Below, piece by piece: positions 5,985 through 8,966 of a DNA stretch of 8,966 nt (its first letter is position 1; each line of letters begins with the position of its first letter). The position numbers and the translations under genes are program-made. Below the pieces are notes generated by a model. That model saw nothing but the letters and a program-made list of their open reading frames with translations, ran no database searches and was not told where the DNA came from. This DNA comes from JBEEMU01 sp043778315. GTDB taxonomy: Bacteria > Bacteroidota > Bacteroidia > Chitinophagales > Saprospiraceae. The stretch spans positions 1-8,966 of the forward strand of contig JAYWGJ010000081.1 of the NCBI GenBank assembly GCA_043778315.1. The letters run 5' to 3'.

Positions 5985-6516
5985 AAAAAATCCTATCCGT
6001 CGTAATAGGATAAGAATCGCTAGTAGCGTACTTATTATGATGTAAACCGACCAAAAACCAATTGCGCCCGTTCACATAAATACCATAAATAGGCAGTTCA
6101 TTTTGATTGAGTTTCTGCGCGGCTATCATTGCGATAAGCAACTGACCGAGCGGTTGAGCCTCCCTTCCGTCCCTCCGAGAGAGGGAAACCTTATTTTCGG
6201 ATTTATATTCATGTAGCAAAAAATGTGGTTGTTTTGGATTTTGTCGTCCACGCGCCAACATCCACTCCACCTTTCCCGAAGTTGTTTTTGTGCCGTTTTC
6301 GTAAGTGACCGACATCGGACGCTGCGTAAAAATATTGTACTTATAGTTAGAAAAATCGACTAAAATAAGGTACAGGCTGATAGACAAAAACTTGTATTCG
6401 TCTTCGTTCCAACCGTCAATTAAATGCAACGCCTTGCGGCGATATTTCTCAATAGTGTCGCGTTGCGGGTGATTGTCTGCCAAGCGGAAGGTTTTCACGT
6501 CCTCCAAAAACGGCAA
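5983..6516 (-). CDS. Small PD-(D/E)XK nuclease-like protein of unknown function, frameshifted and probably decaying
   Basis: The intact frame gives 177 residues. The centre has an acid in KVEWMLARG, an E-x-K motif in LLHEYKSE and a conserved-looking Q in PLGQLLIAM, a pattern consistent with a restriction-endonuclease-like fold. The later segment YGIYVNGRNWFLVGL resembles uncharacterised Bacteroidota proteins of this kind (recalled, not searched). The start is odd: position 6516 is TTG, no ATG is available, and in-frame TAA (6529-6531) and TAG (6565-6567) lie just upstream with protein-like codons between them (EAEAVEEAFDI). The end is odd too: the frame stops at TGA in a run of six T residues, yet with one T fewer it continues DLFAVLEYLREKMDLLYQ to TAA at 5928-5930, just before the terminator. 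Either the gene is a recent pseudogene, or the homopolymer is a sequencing error, or the ribosome shifts there. Confidence 0.7.
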   Translation of the reverse strand: MPFLEDVKTFRLADNHPQRDTIEKYRRKALHLIDGWNEDEYKFLSISLYLILVDFSNYKYNIFTQRPMSVTYENGTKTTSGKVEWMLARGRQNPKQPHFLLHEYKSENKVSLSRRDGREAQPLGQLLIAMIAAQKLNQNELPIYGIYVNGRNWFLVGLHHNKYATSDSYPITTDRIF

Positions 6517-6684
6517 CGTGTCTTGTCTTTATATGTCGAAGGCTTCCTCTACCGCTTCGGCTTCCTAATCCTTAAAAGGCTTATTGATAGTTCGTTTTAT
6601 AAAAATACAGTGCTATTACATAAAATAGTGCTTTTTTTATTTTTTTACACAATCAGTTTCATACAATAAGTTTTCCAACAAAAA
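6517..6684. other. Gene-free spacer upstream of the small nuclease-like gene
   Basis: On the minus strand the first 90 nt (6517-6606) may be the damaged 5' end of the neighbouring gene, with stops at 6529-6531 and 6565-6567. The rest is very AT-rich and has no exact TAnnTTTG box on the minus strand, so the expected promoter of that gene is not visible. A plus-strand open frame at 6424-6669 has no supporting features. Confidence 0.4.
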
Positions 6685-6722
6685 AAAGCGGCAGCCACTC
6701 CATCAGGAGCGACTGCCGCTTT
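6681..6722 (-). terminator. Intrinsic terminator of the surface-protein gene
   Basis: AAAGCGGCAG (6685-6694) and CTGCCGCTTT (6713-6722) pair over 10 bp, and CTCC/GGAG (6698-6701, 6706-6709) forms an inner stem. On the minus strand seven T residues follow. It lies 19 nt beyond the stop codon of the large gene. Confidence 0.85.
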
Positions 6723-6740
6723 ATTTTACACTTACATTCC

Positions 6741-8966
6741 TTAATCTATCATACGAACCAATTTTTGTGCTTCTAAGTTCACACCTGCTGCAATCACTTT
6801 CACGAAGAAAGTACCTGCTGGCAAAGCCGAAACATCAAATCTCACATAATTAGTACCGCTTACGATATTGGTACGCTGTGCTTGTACTTGTTTACCCGTA
6901 AGGTCGGTAATGATAACCGTTGCGTTCGCATCTTCTACCGTAGTAGTCACTTTCACCGTGAGGTCGCCCGTAGCATTCGGGTTCGGGTAGATGCTCATTG
7001 CGGAGCGCGATACCTGAATGTCTGCTGCGGTAGCCGAAGCTGCCACCGATTTAGTCACTTCCGTTGTAGTAGCTGCTACTGGCGCGGTGGTAGTAGGTGC
7101 TGTCATTTGACTGCCGCTATTACCGTTTGTCATACAAGTACAAACTACAAAACCTGCATCTATATCATCACGGTTTTGTCCCGCACTGATATTAAAGTTA
7201 GCCGTTTTGCCCGTTACAGGGTCTGCATCGCTACCGTTCGCTGTCAATTGCGTTTGGGTAGTGAGCGTCCAACCTGCGCGGTAGAACGACACGGCATAAG
7301 TACCCGGCTGTACCGAGAAGCTATATTTACCGTTGTTGTCCGTAGTAGTGGTTTGTATTACTGAACCCGACGCATCTAAAAGCTGCACCTGTACATTTTG
7401 TACACCACTTTCGCTGTCTTGTATGCCGTTGCCATTCGCATCGTACCAAACATAGTTACCGATAGTCGCCGAACCTAAGTACGCGCCTGCATCTATATAG
7501 CTAATGTTTACATTAGGCAATACATTGAACGCAGAAGTGTAGCCGTTGGCAGGGTTGGCATCGCTACCATTGTTTGTACCTTCGTTTTGTGTGGTAAATA
7601 CATAACTCGCTGGTAGGTTAGAGAATTTCACTTTGTAAGTACCTGGTACTACATAAGTGAAGGTATAACCAAACGCATCTGTGACCGCAGTTTTCACTAC
7701 CGCATCAGTATTTGCATCTCTCAATTCAACAGTTACACCTTCCAAATTAGGCTCGCCTGCATCTTGAACACCATTTTTGTTCGTATCGTTCCACGCCATT
7801 CCGTCTATTTGTGTGTCGCAAAGCTCCACCAATGAACTTACCGAAGCCGTAGCTGTACAACCGCTATTATTAGTAACAGTTACTACATAAGTACCCGACA
7901 TTGCTGTTGTTGCATTGGTCAATACAGGGCTTTGTGTGTTTGATGTGAAGCCGTTAGGTCCACTCCAAGCAAACGTTGCGCCTGCGTTGTTGCCGCCTGC
8001 GATAGCAGAAAGCTCGAGGTTGGCACCCATACAAACGTGTTGCGCGCATACTGCCTGTGCGGTTGGTTTAGCATTAACCGTTACCGTTTGCGAAGCCGTA
8101 GCCGTACAACCCGAACCGTTAGTTACTGTCACCACATAAGTAGTCGTTTGCTCTGCCGTAAATGTAATGGTTGATGAAGTAGCACCTGTACTCCATGCGT
8201 AACTACCTGTACCTGTTGCCGTTAAGATAGCTTGGTTACCCGCACAAGCCGAAGTAGCACCTTGTATCGAAGCTGTTGGCAAGTCGTTCACGGTTACGAC
8301 AATCGCACCTGTTGCGGTACAACCGCGAGAGTTTGATACTGTTACCGTGTAAGTAGTAGTTGCGGTAGGGCAAACATTGATGGTCGCGGTAGTACCGTTC
8401 GTATTCCATGCGTAAGCTGTTCCACCTGTTGCACATACAAACGTACACGCGCCTTGACAAACTGCTACTGGTTGTGTGTTGGTAAAGCCAACTATTGGCG
8501 TTGCGTTTACTCTAACCGCAGCCGTAGCTGTTGCCGAACAACCGAAGCCGTTAGTTACCGTTACGGTATAAACCGTATTAGATGTAGGCGATACCGTCAA
8601 TGGATTAGCCGTTGAGCCGTTGCTCCAAGCATAGTTACCTCCTGCGTCTGTATTGGCGGTAAGCGTAGTGCTGTTGCCGTTACAAATAGTAGTGATACCT
8701 GATACCGAAGCGGTCGGTTTAGGATTAACCGTTACCGATACCGATTGCGTAGCCGTACAGCCGAAGCCGTTAGTTACCGTCACGGTATAAGTAGCGTTCG
8801 CCGTAGGCGAAACCGTAATCGCAGCTACCGATTGTGTGTTGCTCCAGTAGTAGCTGTCGCCGCCGCTCGCTGTTAAGGTAGTATTGCCACCGTTACAGAT
8901 AGTAGTAGCTCCTGCTATCGCTATTGCTGGTAATGGATTCACCGTTACCGTCCACGTTGCTGTTTT
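6741..8966 (-). CDS. Large T9SS-secreted surface protein with Ig-like and SdrD-B-like domains (C-terminal part)
   Basis: The frame is open to the right edge, so the N-terminus is missing; 741 residues are present and the GTG at 8942 is internal. From the edge there are the last residues of one Ig-like domain, then five Ig-like repeats of about 70-80 residues (roughly 8939-8724, 8724-8508, 8508-8290, 8290-8070, 8070-7820). Most carry a Cys pair, as in TTICNG and NGFGCTAT, with ends like TVTVNPKP, resembling the Ig-like domains linked to CHU_C-type proteins. Two SdrD-B-like domains follow (about 7812-7475 and 7471-7140), each with a DxNxxGxxD-type calcium loop (NDTNKNGVQDAGE, YDANGNGIQDSES) and ending in IDAG. 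A Thr/Ala-rich linker leads to a T9SS type A sorting domain (SIYPNPNATGDLTV to KLVRMID). The protein should cross the outer membrane by the Por pathway and act outside the cell, probably in adhesion or gliding; no catalytic domain is seen in this part. Confidence 0.93.
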   Translation of the reverse strand, partial: KTATWTVTVNPLPAIAIAGATTICNGGNTTLTASGGDSYYWSNTQSVAAITVSPTANATYTVTVTNGFGCTATQSVSVTVNPKPTASVSGITTICNGNSTTLTANTDAGGNYAWSNGSTANPLTVSPTSNTVYTVTVTNGFGCSATATAAVRVNATPIVGFTNTQPVAVCQGACTFVCATGGTAYAWNTNGTTATINVCPTATTTYTVTVSNSRGCTATGAIVVTVNDLPTASIQGATSACAGNQAILTATGTGSYAWSTGATSSTITFTAEQTTTYVVTVTNGSGCTATASQTVTVNAKPTAQAVCAQHVCMGANLELSAIAGGNNAGATFAWSGPNGFTSNTQSPVLTNATTAMSGTYVVTVTNNSGCTATASVSSLVELCDTQIDGMAWNDTNKNGVQDAGEPNLEGVTVELRDANTDAVVKTAVTDAFGYTFTYVVPGTYKVKFSNLPASYVFTTQNEGTNNGSDANPANGYTSAFNVLPNVNISYIDAGAYLGSATIGNYVWYDANGNGIQDSESGVQNVQVQLLDASGSVIQTTTTDNNGKYSFSVQPGTYAVSFYRAGWTLTTQTQLTANGSDADPVTGKTANFNISAGQNRDDIDAGFVVCTCMTNGNSGSQMTAPTTTAPVAATTTEVTKSVAASATAADIQVSRSAMSIYPNPNATGDLTVKVTTTVEDANATVIITDLTGKQVQAQRTNIVSGTNYVRFDVSALPAGTFFVKVIAAGVNLEAQKLVRMID

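Noticed and set aside
6424..6669. Plus-strand 81-codon frame
   Set aside because: It overlaps the 5' part of the nuclease-like gene antisense, ends in low-complexity Phe and Ile codons of AT-rich DNA, and has no promoter box.
6882..8460. Open frames on either strand (160, 74 and 74 codons) within the surface-protein gene
   Set aside because: They are shadows produced by the repetitive Thr/Val/Ala codons of the minus-strand gene.

Overview
The window looks like chromosomal DNA from a member of the Bacteroidota. Three signs agree: several candidate promoters carry the phylum's -7 box (TAnnTTTG, here TATCTTTG or TACTTTTG); the right-hand gene ends in a type IX secretion (T9SS) sorting domain, which is confined to this phylum; and the CRISPR repeat resembles the long type II-C repeats of Bacteroides and Flavobacterium. 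The genus cannot be told from the sequence.

Layout. Bases 1-1186 are a CRISPR array of sixteen 46-nt repeats and fifteen 30-nt spacers, cut by the left edge. No cas gene or tracrRNA is visible. Bases 1244-2791 (minus) encode a 515-residue AAA-type ATPase fused to a PD-(D/E)XK nuclease-like domain. It ends 57 nt before the array and points into it. Bases 2792-3546 are a long intergenic region. It holds a diverged 31-nt duplication, a minus-strand terminator, what looks like the 3' remnant of a lost minus-strand gene, and a candidate small RNA with its own -7 box and two hairpins. Bases 3547-5787 (plus) encode an exported M3-family zinc metallopeptidase. A strong bidirectional terminator follows. 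Bases 5983-6516 (minus) encode a small nuclease-like protein of unknown function that appears damaged: no ATG start, in-frame stops just upstream, and a one-base frameshift in a T6 run near the end. Bases 6741 to the right edge (minus) are the C-terminal 741 residues of a large T9SS-secreted surface protein with Ig-like and SdrD-B-like domains.

How the parts relate. The array is best read on the minus strand. In that direction every repeat carries a complete Bacteroidota promoter (TTG, 20 nt, TACTTTTG), so each spacer can start its own crRNA, as described for Neisseria type II-C systems. Two spacers, 380 nt apart, match over nearly all of their repeat-proximal 17 nt and differ mostly by synonymous or conservative codon changes, so they probably target homologous sites in related invaders. 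The other genes look like unrelated single transcription units. I see no clear multi-gene new system; the best leads are the array's internal promoters and twin spacers, the nuclease-ATPase beside it, the candidate RNA, and the frameshifted gene with its UUU-UGA-C context.
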